The notes under the pieces: model-generated
What the model was told of the DNA's origin: nothing
The model's database searches: none
What the model saw: the letters and a program-made list of their open reading frames with translations, nothing else
NCBI RefSeq assembly: GCF_021375795.1
Contig: NZ_JAEIOI010000001.1
Location: 1,178,001 to 1,242,000, forward strand
Reading direction: 5' to 3'
DNA: 64,000 nucleotides
From: Pseudomonas anguilliseptica
GTDB taxonomy: Bacteria > Pseudomonadota > Gammaproteobacteria > Pseudomonadales > Pseudomonadaceae
Translations under genes and position numbers: made by a program
Shown: piece after piece, positions 35,104 to 46,434 of the stretch
Numbering within the stretch: position 1 is the stretch's first letter
How the letters are laid out: each line of letters begins with the position of its first letter

Positions 35104-37806
35104 TTAAATGTTGATGCGAGTCGGTTCGGCCTGCAGGCTGGTGGTGTCAGACAGTTGTGCCACCATGGTTTCCTGCAGGCGCAGGCACAGTTCCGGATCG
35201 GCCAGTGGCTGGTTGTGCGCATCGGTGACGAAGAACACGTCTTCCACGCGCTCGCCCAGGGTGGCGATCTTGGCGTTCTGCAGCGACAGGTCGAAGTCGA
35301 GAAAAATCCGCCCGATACGGGCCAGCAGGCCAGGACGATCCGGTGCGGTGACTTCAAGGATGGTCACCGGGCGGTGCGCATCGTTGTGGATGGTCACCTG
35401 CGGGGCGAAGGCAAAGTGTTTGAGCTGACGCGGCACGCGGCGCTGGATGATGCTCGGGTACTCGTCGGGATTCTTCAGCGCATCGACCAGGCCCTGACGG
35501 ATTTCTTTGATGCGCCCCGGGTTGTCACCGATCGAGCCGCCTTCTGCTTCCAGCACGATATAGGTGTCGAGGGTGAACTGGCTGGTGGAGGTGAGAATCC
35601 GCGCGTCATGGATGTTCAGGTTGAGCTGGGCCATGGCCGCCACCGTCACAGCGAAGAAGTCGTGCTGATCCGGGGCATAGATGAAGATCTGCGTACCGCC
35701 TTCGAACTCGCGCTGAGTGGTTTCCTTGATCAGCACCAGCGGATCGCCGTCAGCCGGATGTTGCAGGATGGCCTCGCTGTGCCAGGCGACATCGGCCGCG
35801 GTGTGGCGCAGGAAATAGTCATCGCCCAGTTGCGACCAGAGCTGCTCGGCATCGTCGGCGTCAGTGCCGCCACGCACCAGAATGTCCAGGGCGGCGCTCT
35901 GTGTCAGGCGAATCTGCTCTTCGCGGTCCAGTGGGTTTTCCAGGCCACGGCGCAGAGCGCGCTTGGTCTCGGTATACAACTGGCGCAGCAGGCTGGCACG
36001 CCAGGAGTTCCACAGGCTGGGGTTGGTGGCGTTGATGTCGGCCACGGTCAGCACGTAGAGGTAATCCAGGCGGGTCTGGTCGCCGACCAGGCGGGCAAAA
36101 TCGAAGATCACCTGCGGGTCGGATAGGTCCTTGCGCTGCGCGGTGGTGGACATCACCAGATGGTGCTGCACCAGCCAGACAATCAACTTGGAGTCCCAGT
36201 TGGGCAGCTGGTGGCGTACGCAAAAGGCCTCCGCATCCACCGCGCCGAGTTCCGAATGGTCACCGCCACGGCCTTTGCCGATGTCGTGGTACAGCCCCGC
36301 CATATAGATCAGCTCGGGCTTGGGCAGCTTGTCGATCAGCTTGCTGGCCAGGGGGAACTTTTCCGCCAGCTCGGTCCACTTGAACTTGCGCAGGTGCTTG
36401 ATCAGATTGAGGGTGTGCGCATCGACCGTATAGATGTGGAACAGGTCGTGCTGCATCTGCCCGACGATATGGCCGAACTCCGGCAGGTACAGGCCAAGGA
36501 TGCCGTAACGGTTCATTCGCCGCAGGTTGCGGTGGATGCCCTGAGGGCTTTTGAACAGTTCGACGAACAGACTGGTATTGCGAATGTCCCGGCGAAAATC
36601 ATCGTCAATCAGGTGGCGGTGTTCGCGCAGCAGGCGGATGCTGTTGGCGCACACGCCTTTGATCTCGGGGTGCTGCGCCATCAGCACGAAGATTTCCATG
36701 ATGGCGAATGGCGTGCGCTTGAATACATTCGGGTGTGCCACCTCGATGTAACCGTCGCGCAGCAGGAAGCGGCTGTTGAGCGGCGTGGCTGGGCCGATTT
36801 CGCCGGCGCGCAGGATCTGCTCCTCGAAGTGCTGAACGATCAGGTCGCTGAGTTCGGCAATCGCCATTACCACGCGGTAGTACTTCTGCATAAAGCGTTC
36901 AATGGCGCGTTTGCTGTCGCTGTCTTCGAAGCCAAGCAGGGCGGCAACCTTGCTCTGGTGATCGAACAGCAGACGGTCTTCGGCGCGGCCGGCGAGCATG
37001 TGCAGGGCGTAGCGCACTTTCCAGAGAAACTCCTGGCTGGAGGCGAGCAGGGCGTATTCGCTTTCCAGTAGAAACCCTTGGCCTACCATGGCGTGCAGGT
37101 TCAGCGTGCCGAAATGCCGGCGCGCGACCCAGAGAATGGTCTGGATATCGCGCAAACCACCGGGGGAGCCTTTGACGTTGGGCTCCAGGTTGTATTCGGT
37201 GTCGTTGTATTTGCCGTGACGGGCGCGCTTTTCGCTGTGCTTGGCCAGAAAGAAGTCCTTGCTCGGCCACATCTGCTCGGTGCTGGTGACTGCCTGCATG
37301 CGCAGGCGCAGGCGTTCGGGGCCTGCAATGGTGCGGCTTTCCATCAGGTTGGTGATTACCGTCAGGTCGGCGCGGGCTTCGCTGGCGCACTCGTCAACGC
37401 TGCGTACGCTTTGCCCGACTTCCAGGCCGATGTCCCACAGCAGGGTCAGGAACTGCTCGATCGGCTCGCGGAAGGTTTCGTGATCGGCGTTGTCCAGCAG
37501 AATCAGCAGGTCGATGTCCGAGAAGGGGTGCAGTTCGCCGCGGCCATAGCCACCGACTGCGAGCAGGGCGATGTCGGCGTCTTCACTCCAGGGCAGGCGG
37601 TCCCAGGCTTCGCGCAGGATCTGGTCGACAAACCAGGCGCGGTCTTCCACCAGGCGACGTACATCGCGACCGGCCCGGAAGCGTTCGTCGAGCACTTCGC
37701 GGGCATGGCGGATGGCCTTTTTGAAGGCGGCGATGGGGCTGGCCTTGAGCGCCAGCTCCGCCTGGAACTGGCCGCGGTCGAACAGCTCGGGATCTACCTG
37801 CGGCAT
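35104..37806 (-). CDS. glnD: PII uridylyltransferase/uridylyl-removing enzyme GlnD
   Basis: A 900-residue sensor of glutamine that uridylylates PII under nitrogen limitation and removes UMP under nitrogen plenty. The nucleotidyltransferase motif [19 protein letters not shown] lies at about residues 88-106, the HD hydrolase motif [17 protein letters not shown] at about 515-530, and two C-terminal ACT domains at about 705-890 (starts [12 protein letters not shown] and [17 protein letters not shown]). The length is normal. It lies 50 bases after map and 72 bases before dapC, on the same strand. Confidence 0.97.
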   Translation of the reverse strand: MPQVDPELFDRGQFQAELALKASPIAAFKKAIRHAREVLDERFRAGRDVRRLVEDRAWFVDQILREAWDRLPWSEDADIALLAVGGYGRGELHPFSDIDLLILLDNADHETFREPIEQFLTLLWDIGLEVGQSVRSVDECASEARADLTVITNLMESRTIAGPERLRLRMQAVTSTEQMWPSKDFFLAKHSEKRARHGKYNDTEYNLEPNVKGSPGGLRDIQTILWVARRHFGTLNLHAMVGQGFLLESEYALLASSQEFLWKVRYALHMLAGRAEDRLLFDHQSKVAALLGFEDSDSKRAIERFMQKYYRVVMAIAELSDLIVQHFEEQILRAGEIGPATPLNSRFLLRDGYIEVAHPNVFKRTPFAIMEIFVLMAQHPEIKGVCANSIRLLREHRHLIDDDFRRDIRNTSLFVELFKSPQGIHRNLRRMNRYGILGLYLPEFGHIVGQMQHDLFHIYTVDAHTLNLIKHLRKFKWTELAEKFPLASKLIDKLPKPELIYMAGLYHDIGKGRGGDHSELGAVDAEAFCVRHQLPNWDSKLIVWLVQHHLVMSTTAQRKDLSDPQVIFDFARLVGDQTRLDYLYVLTVADINATNPSLWNSWRASLLRQLYTETKRALRRGLENPLDREEQIRLTQSAALDILVRGGTDADDAEQLWSQLGDDYFLRHTAADVAWHSEAILQHPADGDPLVLIKETTQREFEGGTQIFIYAPDQHDFFAVTVAAMAQLNLNIHDARILTSTSQFTLDTYIVLEAEGGSIGDNPGRIKEIRQGLVDALKNPDEYPSIIQRRVPRQLKHFAFAPQVTIHNDAHRPVTILEVTAPDRPGLLARIGRIFLDFDLSLQNAKIATLGERVEDVFFVTDAHNQPLADPELCLRLQETMVAQLSDTTSLQAEPTRINI

Positions 37807-37856
37807 GACAGCTTTCCTTCTATTAAGAACCAGCGCGATGAGCGTGCCGTTGGCGA

Positions 37857-38639
37857 TCAGGCCGAGGTACGCGCAATGGTGTCATCACTGCGCAGGGTGA
37901 AGATTTCATAGCCGTCGGCGGTCACCAGAATGGTGTGCTCCCATTGGGCAGAGAGCTTGCGGTCCTTGGTGATGGCCGTCCAGCCGTCGCCCAGGGTGCG
38001 GGTTTCCGGGCGGCCCTGGTTGATCATCGGCTCGATGGTAAAGGTCATGCCTTCCTTTAGCTCCATGCCGGTGCCGGCGCGGCCGTAATGCAGCACTTGC
38101 GGCTCTTCATGGAACACCGCGCCGATGCCGTGACCGCAGTACTCACGCACCACGGAGAAACCGTTCTTCTCGGCGTGCTTCTGAATCACTTCGCCGATAT
38201 CGCCCAGGCGCGTGCCCGGCTTGACCAGCTCGATGCCTTTATACATGCATTCCTGGGTGATCTTGGCCAGGCGCTCGGCCCACTCGGGCACCTTGCCGAC
38301 CATAAACATCTTGCTGGTGTCGCCGTGATAGCCATCCTTGATCACGGTGATGTCGATGTTGATCACGTCACCTTCTTTCAGCGGCTTGTCGTTCGGAATG
38401 CCGTGACAGACCACGTGGTTGACCGAGGTGCAGATCGACTTGGGGAAGCCTTTGTAGTTGAGCGGCGCGGGAATGGCCTGCTGCACGTTGACGATATAGT
38501 CGTGGCAGATGCGATCAAGCTCTTCGGTGGTGACGCCGGGCTTGACGTGTTCGCCGATCATTTCCAGAACTTCGGCAGCCAGGCGACCGGCTACGCGCAT
38601 TTTCTCGATTTCGTCGGGCGTTTTAATGGTGACGGTCAT
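37857..38639 (-). CDS. map: Type I methionine aminopeptidase
   Basis: A 260-residue enzyme that removes initiator methionine. All five metal ligands are visible: D in NIDITV, D in GDTSKMF, H in [13 protein letters not shown] in FTIEPM and E in WEHTILV. It is divergent from rpsB across a 286-base gap that carries the rpsB promoter and leader, the conserved bacterial arrangement. glnD follows in the same direction. Confidence 0.97.
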   Translation of the reverse strand: MTVTIKTPDEIEKMRVAGRLAAEVLEMIGEHVKPGVTTEELDRICHDYIVNVQQAIPAPLNYKGFPKSICTSVNHVVCHGIPNDKPLKEGDVINIDITVIKDGYHGDTSKMFMVGKVPEWAERLAKITQECMYKGIELVKPGTRLGDIGEVIQKHAEKNGFSVVREYCGHGIGAVFHEEPQVLHYGRAGTGMELKEGMTFTIEPMINQGRPETRTLGDGWTAITKDRKLSAQWEHTILVTADGYEIFTLRSDDTIARTSA

Positions 38640-38775
38640 AGTGCGGCTCTCGGGCGCGAACAGAAAGGGCGTTATCTTAACAGCTACCGGCGGCCTGCCA
38701 TAAGCAGCACGTGACGCCGTTGTGCAGGTTTGCCGGGCTTTGCGTTGAGTGCGTGTAGCCTGTGCCTATCTTTTA

Positions 38776-38784
38776 TGGTATAAA
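38776..38784 (+). promoter_or_regulatory. rpsB extended -10 promoter
   Basis: TGG-TATAAA: a TG one base before a near-consensus -10. The -35 region (TAGCCT-like) is poor, as expected when an extended -10 drives the promoter. It lies 142 bases before the rpsB ATG, leaving a long leader. Confidence 0.65.
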
Positions 38785-38790
38785 ACGCGC

Positions 38791-38925
38791 CGCTTTACGG
38801 GCAGTACGCCCGAAAGCTTAAACCCACACACGTATCGACACGGTTTCCTGGGTGCCTTCCGACTGGTTCGGCGGGTTGGAGATCGGGATACGTGGAGGCC
38901 TAACCCGACTTATCAAGGAACTATC
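38791..38925 (+). ncRNA. rpsB 5' leader (probable S2 autoregulatory leader)
   Basis: The leader contains a hairpin CGGGC-AGTAC-GCCCG (38798-38812) and later a possible CCGA/TCGG stem. Gammaproteobacterial rpsB-tsf leaders are known to bind S2 for feedback control; position and length agree, but the detailed fold is not verified here. The rpsB ribosome site AAGGA lies at its 3' end. Confidence 0.55.
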
Positions 38926-39669
38926 ATGTCCCAAGTCAACATGCGCGATATGCTGAAGGCCGGTGTGCACTTCGGCCACCAGACCCGTTACTGGAACCCG
39001 AAAATGGGCAAGTACATTTTTGGCGCGCGTAACAAGATCCACATCATCAACCTCGAAAAAACCCTGCCAATGTTCAACGAAGCCCTGTCCTTCGTTGAGA
39101 AGCTGGCTGCTGGCAAGAACAAGATCCTGTTCGTTGGCACCAAGCGCTCCGCTGGCAAGATCGTGGCTGAAGAAGCAGCACGTTGCGGTTCGCCGTACGT
39201 CGATCATCGCTGGTTGGGCGGCATGCTGACCAACTACAAAACCATTCGCGCCTCGATCAAGCGTCTGCGTGATCTGGAAGCTCAGTCTCAGGACGGTACT
39301 TTCACCAAGCTGACCAAGAAAGAAGCCCTGATGCGCTCGCGCGATCTGGAAAAACTGGATCGCAGCCTGGGCGGCATCAAGGACATGGGCGGCCTGCCGG
39401 ACGCACTGTTCGTGATCGACGTTGACCACGAGCGCATCGCGATCACCGAAGCCAACAAACTGGGCATTCCGGTCATCGGCGTTGTTGATACCAACAGCAG
39501 CCCAGAAGGCGTTGACTACATCATCCCAGGCAACGATGACGCCATTCGCGCCATCCAGCTGTACATGGGTGCCATGGCTGACGCCGTTGTGCGTGGCCGC
39601 AGCAACGCTGCTGGCGGCACCGACGAGTTCGTCGAGCAAGCGCCGGCTGTAGAAGCTGCTGAAGGCTAA
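38926..39669 (+). CDS. rpsB: 30S ribosomal protein S2
   Basis: A 247-residue small-subunit protein. [25 protein letters not shown] is the standard S2 N-terminus, and [13 protein letters not shown] is a family signature. I chose the ATG at 38926 with AAGGA 6 bases upstream; the open frame before it is leader. First gene of rpsB-tsf, separated from tsf by a strong hairpin. Confidence 0.99.
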   Translation: MSQVNMRDMLKAGVHFGHQTRYWNPKMGKYIFGARNKIHIINLEKTLPMFNEALSFVEKLAAGKNKILFVGTKRSAGKIVAEEAARCGSPYVDHRWLGGMLTNYKTIRASIKRLRDLEAQSQDGTFTKLTKKEALMRSRDLEKLDRSLGGIKDMGGLPDALFVIDVDHERIAITEANKLGIPVIGVVDTNSSPEGVDYIIPGNDDAIRAIQLYMGAMADAVVRGRSNAAGGTDEFVEQAPAVEAAEG

Positions 39670-39700
39670 GTAAAACGCGTAGAGCGTTTGCTTAGTTCGC

Positions 39701-39725
39701 AAAAAGGGGGCTTGGCCCCCTTTTT
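39701..39725 (+). terminator. Terminator/attenuator between rpsB and tsf
   Basis: Arms AAAAAGGGGGC and GCCCCCTTTTT (11 bp, loop TTG) ending in five T. It probably reduces read-through so that S2 and EF-Ts levels can differ. Confidence 0.9.
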
Positions 39726-39852
39726 GCCACCTTGAAAACCATCGCCGACATACCGTTGCAAATGTTTCAGGTCATCGTCGGCAGTGCGTTACGAATTGAG
39801 CGCCCGTTTTTGGCGGGTGGAATGGTTAACAACCTATCCAGAGGATTTTGAA

Positions 39853-40719
39853 ATGGCAGAAATTACTGCAGCGTTGGTTAAAGAACTGCGTGAGCGTACT
39901 GGCGAAGGCATGATGGATTGCAAGAAAGCCTTGACCAAGGCTGGCGGCGACATCGAAAAAGCCATCGACGACATGCGTGCTTCCGGCGCGATCAAGGCTG
40001 CCAAAAAAGCCGGCAACGTAGCTGCCGAAGGCGCGATCAGCATCAAGGAAGACGGCAAGGCTGCCGTTATCATCGAAGTCAACTCGCAAACCGACTTCCT
40101 GGCGCTGCAGGACGACTTCAAGAACTTCGTGGCTGCCAGCGTTGATAAAGCTTTCGCTGACAAACTGACCGAAGTTGAGCCGCTGATCGCCGCTCAGGAA
40201 GAAGCCCGTCTGGCCCTGGTTGCCAAGTGCGGCGAGAACGTCAACATTCGTCGTCTGGCGCGCATCGAAGGCGACGTTCTGGGTTCTTACCTGCACGGCA
40301 ACAAGATCGGTGTTGTGGTTGTGCTCAAAGGCGGCAACGTCGAGCTGGCTAAAGACATCGCCATGCACGTAGCGGCCAGCAACCCAGAGTTCCTGCTGCC
40401 TTCGCAGGTTTCCGCTGAAGCCATCGAGCGCGAGAAAGCCGTGTTCCTGAGCCTCAACGAAGAGAAAATCAAAGGTAAGCCGGAAAACATTGTTGAGAAC
40501 ATGGTCAAGGGCCGTATCAACAAGTTCCTGGCTGAAGCCAGTCTGGTCGAGCAAGCGTTCGTTAAGAACCCTGAGCTGACTGTTGGCGCTCTGGCCAAGC
40601 AAGGTGGCGCTGAAATCGTTTCCTTCACCTACTTCAAAGTGGGCGAAGGCATCGAGAAGCCGGTCGACAACTTCGCTGAAGAAGTTGCCGCACAAGTGGC
40701 TGCTGCCAGCAAGCAGTAA
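39853..40719 (+). CDS. tsf: Elongation factor Ts
   Basis: A 288-residue nucleotide-exchange factor for EF-Tu. The N-terminal UBA-like segment [20 protein letters not shown] and the [10 protein letters not shown] signature are present. I chose the ATG at 39853 with GAGGA about 7 bases upstream. It follows rpsB after the attenuator. Confidence 0.99.
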   Translation: MAEITAALVKELRERTGEGMMDCKKALTKAGGDIEKAIDDMRASGAIKAAKKAGNVAAEGAISIKEDGKAAVIIEVNSQTDFLALQDDFKNFVAASVDKAFADKLTEVEPLIAAQEEARLALVAKCGENVNIRRLARIEGDVLGSYLHGNKIGVVVVLKGGNVELAKDIAMHVAASNPEFLLPSQVSAEAIEREKAVFLSLNEEKIKGKPENIVENMVKGRINKFLAEASLVEQAFVKNPELTVGALAKQGGAEIVSFTYFKVGEGIEKPVDNFAEEVAAQVAAASKQ

Positions 40720-40742
40720 GACGGTTCTTTACTGTCGACAGG

Positions 40743-40775
40743 AGAGGCTGCCCGCTAACGCGCGCAGCCTCTTTG
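40743..40775 (+). terminator. Hairpin terminator after tsf
   Basis: Perfect 9-bp arms AGAGGCTGC and GCAGCCTCT with a 12-base loop, followed by TTGT. The T-run is short, so termination may be partial. Confidence 0.6.
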
Positions 40776-40906
40776 TCAAATAAGGACGGGGAGTTGTTGT
40801 TCGCTTCTATCATTGAAGCGCACCAATTGTCCGGAGCGCGGTCCAAGCGCTCGATAATTCGGGCTCAAGCCCGTACAGAATTCAAACGCCGCAGGAGAGA
40901 CTCGCA

Positions 40907-41656
40907 ATGGCTCAGCAGATGAGTGGTCGTCAACCGCGCTACAAGCGCATTCTGCTCAAACTTAGCGGCGAGGCCCTGATGGGGTCGGAAGATTTCGGCA
41001 TCGATCCCAAGGTGCTTGACCGCATGGCGCTGGAAGTCGGCCAGCTGGTCGGTATCGGCGTGCAAGTCGGTCTGGTTATCGGTGGTGGCAACCTGTTCCG
41101 TGGTGCGGCCTTGAGTGCTGCGGGCATGGACCGGGTAACCGGCGACCACATGGGCATGCTGGCCACAGTAATGAATGCCCTGGCCATGCGCGACGCCCTG
41201 GAGCGTTCGAACATTCCGGCCATCGTCATGTCGGCCATTTCCATGGTCGGGGTGACTGATCATTACGACCGCCGCAAGGCCATGCGCCATCTGAAAACCG
41301 GTGAGGTGGTGATTTTCGCTGCTGGCACTGGTAATCCGTTCTTTACCACCGACTCGGCCGCCTGCCTGCGCGCTATCGAAATCGATGCCGATGTGGTGCT
41401 CAAGGCGACCAAGGTCGATGGCGTGTACACTGCCGACCCATTCAAGGATCCGCATGCCGAGAAGTTCGATCGCCTGACCTATGACGAGGTGCTCGACCGC
41501 AAACTGGGTGTGATGGATCTGACGGCGATCTGCCTGTGCCGCGACCATAATATGCCGCTGCGCGTTTTCAACATGAACAAGCCCGGTGCCCTGCTGAACG
41601 TTGTAGTAGGTGGCGCTGAAGGCACTCTGATCGAGGAAGATAAGCATGATCAATGA
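40907..41656 (+). CDS. pyrH: Uridylate kinase PyrH
   Basis: A 249-residue bacterial UMP kinase of the amino-acid-kinase fold. [13 protein letters not shown] is the N-terminal phosphate-binding segment, with GGGNLFRG and [15 protein letters not shown] further on. It supplies UDP and, downstream, CTP and UDP-sugars. The ATG has AGGAGA upstream. Its last 11 bases overlap frr, an unusually long but typical overlap for this pair in Pseudomonas. Confidence 0.98.
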   Translation: MAQQMSGRQPRYKRILLKLSGEALMGSEDFGIDPKVLDRMALEVGQLVGIGVQVGLVIGGGNLFRGAALSAAGMDRVTGDHMGMLATVMNALAMRDALERSNIPAIVMSAISMVGVTDHYDRRKAMRHLKTGEVVIFAAGTGNPFFTTDSAACLRAIEIDADVVLKATKVDGVYTADPFKDPHAEKFDRLTYDEVLDRKLGVMDLTAICLCRDHNMPLRVFNMNKPGALLNVVVGGAEGTLIEEDKHDQ

Positions 41657-42203
41657 GATCAAGAAAGACGCCCAAGTGCGTATGCAGAAGAGCCTGGAAT
41701 CGCTGATTCACGCCTTCAGCCGCATCCGTACCGGTCAGGCTCATCCGAGCATCCTGGCGGGTGTGATGGTGCCGTACTACGGTGCTGATACCCCGATCAA
41801 CCAGGTGGCTAACGTGACCGTCAAGGACTCGCGCACCCTGCAGGTGGTGGCGTTCGAGCGCAATATGCTGTCCGCAGTGGACAAGGCCATCCAGAGCTCA
41901 GGCCTGGGTTTTAACCCGACCAACCTGGGCGAGCTGTTGCTGGTGACCATGCCGGCACTGACCGAAGAAACCCGTAAGGGCTTCACCAAGCAGGCCCGCG
42001 ATGCCGCCGAAGATGGCCGTGTTGCAGTGCGCAATATCCGTCGCGATGCCTTGAGCCAGTTGAAAGACCTGGTCAAAGAGAAGGAAATCAGCGAAGACGA
42101 AGAGCGTCGTGCGGCTGACGACATCCAGAAGCTGACCGACAAGTTCGTGGCTGAAATCGAAGTGGCGGTGAAGCAGAAAGAAGCGGATTTGATGGCCGTT
42201 TAA
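41646..42203 (+). CDS. frr: Ribosome recycling factor
   Basis: A 185-residue factor that splits post-termination ribosomes with [16 protein letters not shown] and [28 protein letters not shown] are family signatures. The ATG lies inside the pyrH 3' end, with GAGGA upstream, giving coupled translation. Confidence 0.98.
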   Translation: MINEIKKDAQVRMQKSLESLIHAFSRIRTGQAHPSILAGVMVPYYGADTPINQVANVTVKDSRTLQVVAFERNMLSAVDKAIQSSGLGFNPTNLGELLLVTMPALTEETRKGFTKQARDAAEDGRVAVRNIRRDALSQLKDLVKEKEISEDEERRAADDIQKLTDKFVAEIEVAVKQKEADLMAV

Positions 42204-42219
42204 CGGTCAGATTATCGCC

Positions 42220-42975
42220 ATGGACAAAACCAACGACGGTAATCGGATTGCCGTGCCACGGCATGTGGCAATCATCATGGACGGCAATAACCGCTGGGCG
42301 AAGAAGCGTCTGCTGCCTGGCGTTGCCGGTCATAAGGCTGGCGTGGATGCCGTGCGTGCGGTGATCGAGGTGTGTGCTGAAGCCGGGGTCGAGGTGTTGA
42401 CCCTGTTTGCTTTCTCCAGTGAAAACTGGCAACGCCCGGCCGAGGAGGTCAGCGCACTGATGGAGCTGTTCCTCAGTGCGCTGCGGCGCGAGGCGAAAAA
42501 GCTTGATGCCAATGACATCAGCTTGCGCATCATCGGTGATCGTTCACGTTTTCACCCCGAGTTGCAGGCGGCGATGCGCGATGCCGAGGCGCAAACTGCC
42601 GGCGATAAGCGCTTTGTCCTGCAGGTGGCGGCCAACTACGGTGGTCAGTGGGATATCGCTCAGGCGGCGCAGCGGCTGGCGCGTGAAGTGCAAGGCGGTC
42701 ATCTGCGCGCCGAAGATATCACCCCGGAGCTGCTGCAAAGCTGTCTGGTGACCGGCGATCTGCCGTTGCCGGATCTGTGCATCCGTACCGGCGGTGAACA
42801 TCGCATCAGCAATTTCCTGCTCTGGCAGCTGGCGTACACCGAGCTGTATTTCTCCGACCTGTACTGGCCGGATTTCAAACACGACGCCATGCGCAAAGCC
42901 TTGGCCGATTTTGCTAGCCGCCAGCGTCGCTTTGGGAAAACCAGCGAGCAGGTTGCAGCTGAGGCGCGTAACTGA
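42220..42975 (+). CDS. uppS: Undecaprenyl diphosphate synthase UppS (cis-prenyltransferase)
   Basis: A 251-residue enzyme that makes the C55 lipid carrier for peptidoglycan and O-antigen. Catalytic Asp in IIMDGNNRWA (about residues 17-26), FSSENWQRP, and the C-terminal DLCIRTGGEHRISNFLLWQLAYTE segment are all present. The TGA stop shares its A with the cdsA ATG. Confidence 0.98.
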   Translation: MDKTNDGNRIAVPRHVAIIMDGNNRWAKKRLLPGVAGHKAGVDAVRAVIEVCAEAGVEVLTLFAFSSENWQRPAEEVSALMELFLSALRREAKKLDANDISLRIIGDRSRFHPELQAAMRDAEAQTAGDKRFVLQVAANYGGQWDIAQAAQRLAREVQGGHLRAEDITPELLQSCLVTGDLPLPDLCIRTGGEHRISNFLLWQLAYTELYFSDLYWPDFKHDAMRKALADFASRQRRFGKTSEQVAAEARN

Positions 42976-43790
42976 TGCTCAAACAACGAATTATCACGGC
43001 TCTGGTCCTGCTGCCGTTTGCGCTGTCTGGCTTCTTTCTGCTGGAAGGTGGTTGGTTTGCGCTGTTTATCGGCGCGGTGGTCAGTCTGGGTGCTTGGGAG
43101 TGGGCGCGTCTGGCTGGTTTTGCCGCGCAGGTGCAGCGTGTGGCTTATGCCGTGCTGGTTGCAGCGTTGCTGTTGGGCTTGTACCTGCTGCCGCAGCTGG
43201 CGCCCTGGTTGTTGTTGGTCGGGGTGGTTTGGTGGGTAATTGCCACGTTACTGGTGCTGGGCTACCCCGGCAGTAGCCGGTATTGGGTGGCAGCGCCGGT
43301 TCGGCTGCTGATCGGTCTGTTGATTCTGTTGCCAGCCTGGCAGGGTCTGGTGCTGTTCAAGCAATGGCCTGAAGCCAACTGGCTGATCCTGGCGGTGATG
43401 GTGTTGGTCTGGGGCGCTGATATCGGTGCCTATTTTGCCGGTCGCCGTTTCGGCAAGCGCAAGCTGGCGCCGCAGGTCAGTCCCGGTAAGAGTTGGGAAG
43501 GCGTGTTCGGCGGTCTGCTGGCGACGCTGCTGATTTGTATGGGTGTGGCCATTTATCGTAACTGGTCGATTTTCGGCGCGTTGCTGGCATTGCTCGGTAC
43601 CGCGGTGGTGGTACTGATATCGGTGGTTGGTGATCTGACCGAAAGCATGTTCAAGCGCCAGTCGGGCATCAAGGACAGCAGCAACCTGCTGCCAGGGCAT
43701 GGCGGCGTGTTGGATCGTATCGATAGTCTGACGGCTGCTATCCCTGTATTTGCCGCGTTGCTCTGGCTGGCGGGTTGGGGCGCGTTGTGA
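42975..43790 (+). CDS. cdsA: Phosphatidate cytidylyltransferase CdsA
   Basis: A 271-residue inner-membrane enzyme making CDP-diacylglycerol from phosphatidate and CTP. It has many hydrophobic helices and the signature [19 protein letters not shown] near the C-terminus. It is coupled to uppS upstream and to dxr downstream (GTGA overlap). Confidence 0.97.
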   Translation: MLKQRIITALVLLPFALSGFFLLEGGWFALFIGAVVSLGAWEWARLAGFAAQVQRVAYAVLVAALLLGLYLLPQLAPWLLLVGVVWWVIATLLVLGYPGSSRYWVAAPVRLLIGLLILLPAWQGLVLFKQWPEANWLILAVMVLVWGADIGAYFAGRRFGKRKLAPQVSPGKSWEGVFGGLLATLLICMGVAIYRNWSIFGALLALLGTAVVVLISVVGDLTESMFKRQSGIKDSSNLLPGHGGVLDRIDSLTAAIPVFAALLWLAGWGAL

Positions 43791-44971
43791 GCCAGCTGCA
43801 ACAGATTACGGTGCTGGGGGCTACGGGCTCGATTGGCCTCAGTACCCTTGATGTGATTGCTCGTCACCCTGAACGCTATCAGGTGTTCGCGCTCTCTGGT
43901 TTCAGTCGCCTGGCTGAGCTGGAAGCCCTGTGCATGATTTATCGCCCGCGCTTTGCCGTGGTGCCGCAGGCTCTACAAGCTCGCCAGCTTCAGGAATGTT
44001 TGCGTGCGGCCTGCTTGGTCACCCAGGTGCTGCATGGTCCTGAGGGATTATGTGAAGTAGCGGCGCATCCCGACGTGGATGCGGTGATGGCGGCGATTGT
44101 CGGTGCTGCCGGCTTACCGCCGACCCTGGCGGCAGTTGAGGCTGGCAAGAAGGTGCTGCTGGCCAACAAAGAAGCCCTGGTGATGTCGGGCGCGCTATTT
44201 ATGCAGGCAGTGCGTAAAAGCGGCGCTGTGCTGTTGCCGATCGACAGTGAGCACAATGCGATTTTTCAGTGTCTGCCGGGTGACTACGCTCGTGGTCTGC
44301 AACAAGTTGGTGTGCGGCGTATTCTGTTGACCGCTTCCGGCGGACCGTTCCGCGAGATGCCGCTGGAGCAGTTGCATGCTGTTACGCCCGAGCAGGCGTG
44401 CGCGCACCCCAATTGGTCGATGGGGCGCAAGATCTCGGTGGATTCGGCCAGCATGATGAATAAAGGGCTGGAGCTGATCGAGGCTTGTTGGCTGTTCGAT
44501 GCTGCACCCGCTCAGGTTGAAGTGGTGGTGCATCCGCAGAGCGTGATCCACTCGCTGGTCGATTATGTCGATGGTTCGGTATTGGCTCAGCTGGGCAATC
44601 CGGACATGCGCACGCCGATCAGTCATGCCCTGGCCTGGCCGGAGCGTATTGACTCCGGGGTGGCGCCGCTGGATCTGTTCGCCATCGCCCGCCTGGACTT
44701 TCAGGCGCCAGATGAGCAGCGCTTCCCCTGTCTGCGCCTGGCGCGCGAGGCTGCTCAGGCCGGTGGCACTGCGCCGGCCATGCTCAATGCAGCCAATGAA
44801 GTGGCTGTCGCGGCTTTCCTGGCTGGGCGCATCCGTTTTCCCGAGATCGCGCGTATCATCGAAGATGTTCTGCACACTGAGCCCGCTCTGGCGGTTGAGA
44901 GTCTGGAAACAGTATTGGCGGCTGATGGCCGTGCTCGTTTCCTGGCCGAACAATGGCTGAGTCAGCGCTGA
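43787..44971 (+). CDS. dxr: 1-deoxy-D-xylulose 5-phosphate reductoisomerase
   Basis: A 394-residue NADPH enzyme, the second step of the MEP isoprenoid pathway. NADPH site [14 protein letters not shown] (residues about 10-23), [10 protein letters not shown], the metal-binding [11 protein letters not shown], and [23 protein letters not shown] are complete. It starts at GTG 43787, overlapping the cdsA stop by 4 bases. ispD, a later pathway enzyme, starts at the window end. Confidence 0.97.
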   Translation: MSQLQQITVLGATGSIGLSTLDVIARHPERYQVFALSGFSRLAELEALCMIYRPRFAVVPQALQARQLQECLRAACLVTQVLHGPEGLCEVAAHPDVDAVMAAIVGAAGLPPTLAAVEAGKKVLLANKEALVMSGALFMQAVRKSGAVLLPIDSEHNAIFQCLPGDYARGLQQVGVRRILLTASGGPFREMPLEQLHAVTPEQACAHPNWSMGRKISVDSASMMNKGLELIEACWLFDAAPAQVEVVVHPQSVIHSLVDYVDGSVLAQLGNPDMRTPISHALAWPERIDSGVAPLDLFAIARLDFQAPDEQRFPCLRLAREAAQAGGTAPAMLNAANEVAVAAFLAGRIRFPEIARIIEDVLHTEPALAVESLETVLAADGRARFLAEQWLSQR

Positions 44972-44992
44972 TCGCTGACGCGGAGAAGTTTG

Positions 44993-46345
44993 ATGAGTGC
45001 CTTGTATATGCTGGTCGGTACCTTGGTGGCGCTTGGGGTGCTGGTAACCATTCATGAGTTCGGTCATTTTTGGGTGGCTCGCCGTTGCGGGGTCAAGGTG
45101 CTGCGTTTTTCCGTCGGCTTTGGCAGTCCACTGTTGCGCTGGCATGACCGCCAGGGCACGGAATTTGTTGTGGCGGCCATCCCGCTGGGCGGCTACGTGA
45201 AAATGCTTGATGAGCGTGAGGGCGATGTTCCGCCCGAATTGCTTGACCAATCCTTCAATCGCAAATCGGTAAAGCAGCGCATCGCTATCGTGGCGGCGGG
45301 GCCGGTGGCGAACTTCCTTCTTGCGCTGCTGTTCTTCTGGGTGCTGGCGATGCTCGGTAGTCAGCAGGTGCGTCCGGTCATTGGCGCGGTTGAGGTTGGC
45401 AGCCTGGCGCAAGCGGCGGGTCTGCAGGCTGGGCAGGAAATTGTTGCGATAAACGGTAAGCCGACCACCGGCTGGGCTGCGGTCAACCTGCAATTGGTCA
45501 CGCGGCTGGGTGAGACGGGGCAGCTGGATGTGGCTGTGCGCGAGCCAGGCTCTTCTGTCGACAGCCTGCGGCGGATCGAGTTGGACAACTGGTTGCGTGG
45601 CGCTGATGAGCCCGATCCGATTGCCTCCTTGGGGATTCGGCCATGGCGTCCGGCGCTGGAGCCGGTGCTGGCGCAACTTGATCCAAAGGGGCCGGCATTT
45701 GCTGCCGGACTGAAAGAGGGTGACCGCCTTCTGACGCTGAACGGTCAGGCGCTGGCTGATTGGCAGCAACTGGTCGATCAGGTGCGTGGTTTGCCGGGCA
45801 AAAAAATCACACTGCAAATTGAGCGGCAAGGGCAGCAGCTGGATGTGCCGCTAACCCTGGCTGCGCGAGGCGAGGGGCAGGCACTCACCGGTTATATGGG
45901 GGCAGGCGTAGCGGGTGGTGAATGGCCGCCTTCGATGCTTCGTGAAGTCCGCTTTGGTCCGCTGGAAGCGGTGGTCGAAGGGGCCAAAAATACCTGGGCA
46001 ATGAGCGTTCTGACCCTTAATTCACTGAAGAAAATGCTGTTTGGTGAGCTCTCGGTAAAAAACTTGAGCGGGCCGATAACCATTGCTAAAGTGGCGGGCG
46101 CTTCCGCTGAGTCGGGCTTGAGTGATTTCCTGAAATTCCTCGCCTACCTGAGCATTAGCCTGGGGGTTCTTAATCTGCTGCCCATCCCCGTGCTGGATGG
46201 GGGGCATCTGCTTTTTTATCTGGTCGAGTGGGTGCGTGGTCGCCCACTGTCGGAACGGGTACAGGGTTGGGGGATGCAGATCGGCATCAGCTTGGTGATT
46301 GGGGTCATGTTGCTGGCCCTGGTAAACGACCTGAGTCGCCTGTAA
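44993..46345 (+). CDS. rseP: Site-2 protease RseP (MucP)
   Basis: A 450-residue inner-membrane zinc metalloprotease that cuts the anti-sigma factor (MucA/RseA) to release the envelope-stress sigma factor. The zinc site HEFGH is at residues 21-25, two PDZ domains occupy the middle (first starts near AVEVGSLAQAAGLQAGQEI, second near LDPKGPAFAAGLKEGD), and the second metal motif is PVLDGGHLLFYL near the C-terminus. I chose the ATG at 44993, with GGAG upstream; a TTG at 44990 would add one residue. Confidence 0.97.
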   Translation: MSALYMLVGTLVALGVLVTIHEFGHFWVARRCGVKVLRFSVGFGSPLLRWHDRQGTEFVVAAIPLGGYVKMLDEREGDVPPELLDQSFNRKSVKQRIAIVAAGPVANFLLALLFFWVLAMLGSQQVRPVIGAVEVGSLAQAAGLQAGQEIVAINGKPTTGWAAVNLQLVTRLGETGQLDVAVREPGSSVDSLRRIELDNWLRGADEPDPIASLGIRPWRPALEPVLAQLDPKGPAFAAGLKEGDRLLTLNGQALADWQQLVDQVRGLPGKKITLQIERQGQQLDVPLTLAARGEGQALTGYMGAGVAGGEWPPSMLREVRFGPLEAVVEGAKNTWAMSVLTLNSLKKMLFGELSVKNLSGPITIAKVAGASAESGLSDFLKFLAYLSISLGVLNLLPIPVLDGGHLLFYLVEWVRGRPLSERVQGWGMQIGISLVIGVMLLALVNDLSRL

Positions 46346-46434
46346 CCGCTGCTGAATTATGCTCTCGGTATGTACAAGAAGTGTCGCGCTAAGCGGCAGA
46401 TTTTTTATTGTCAGTTGGAATAAGAAAGGACTTC

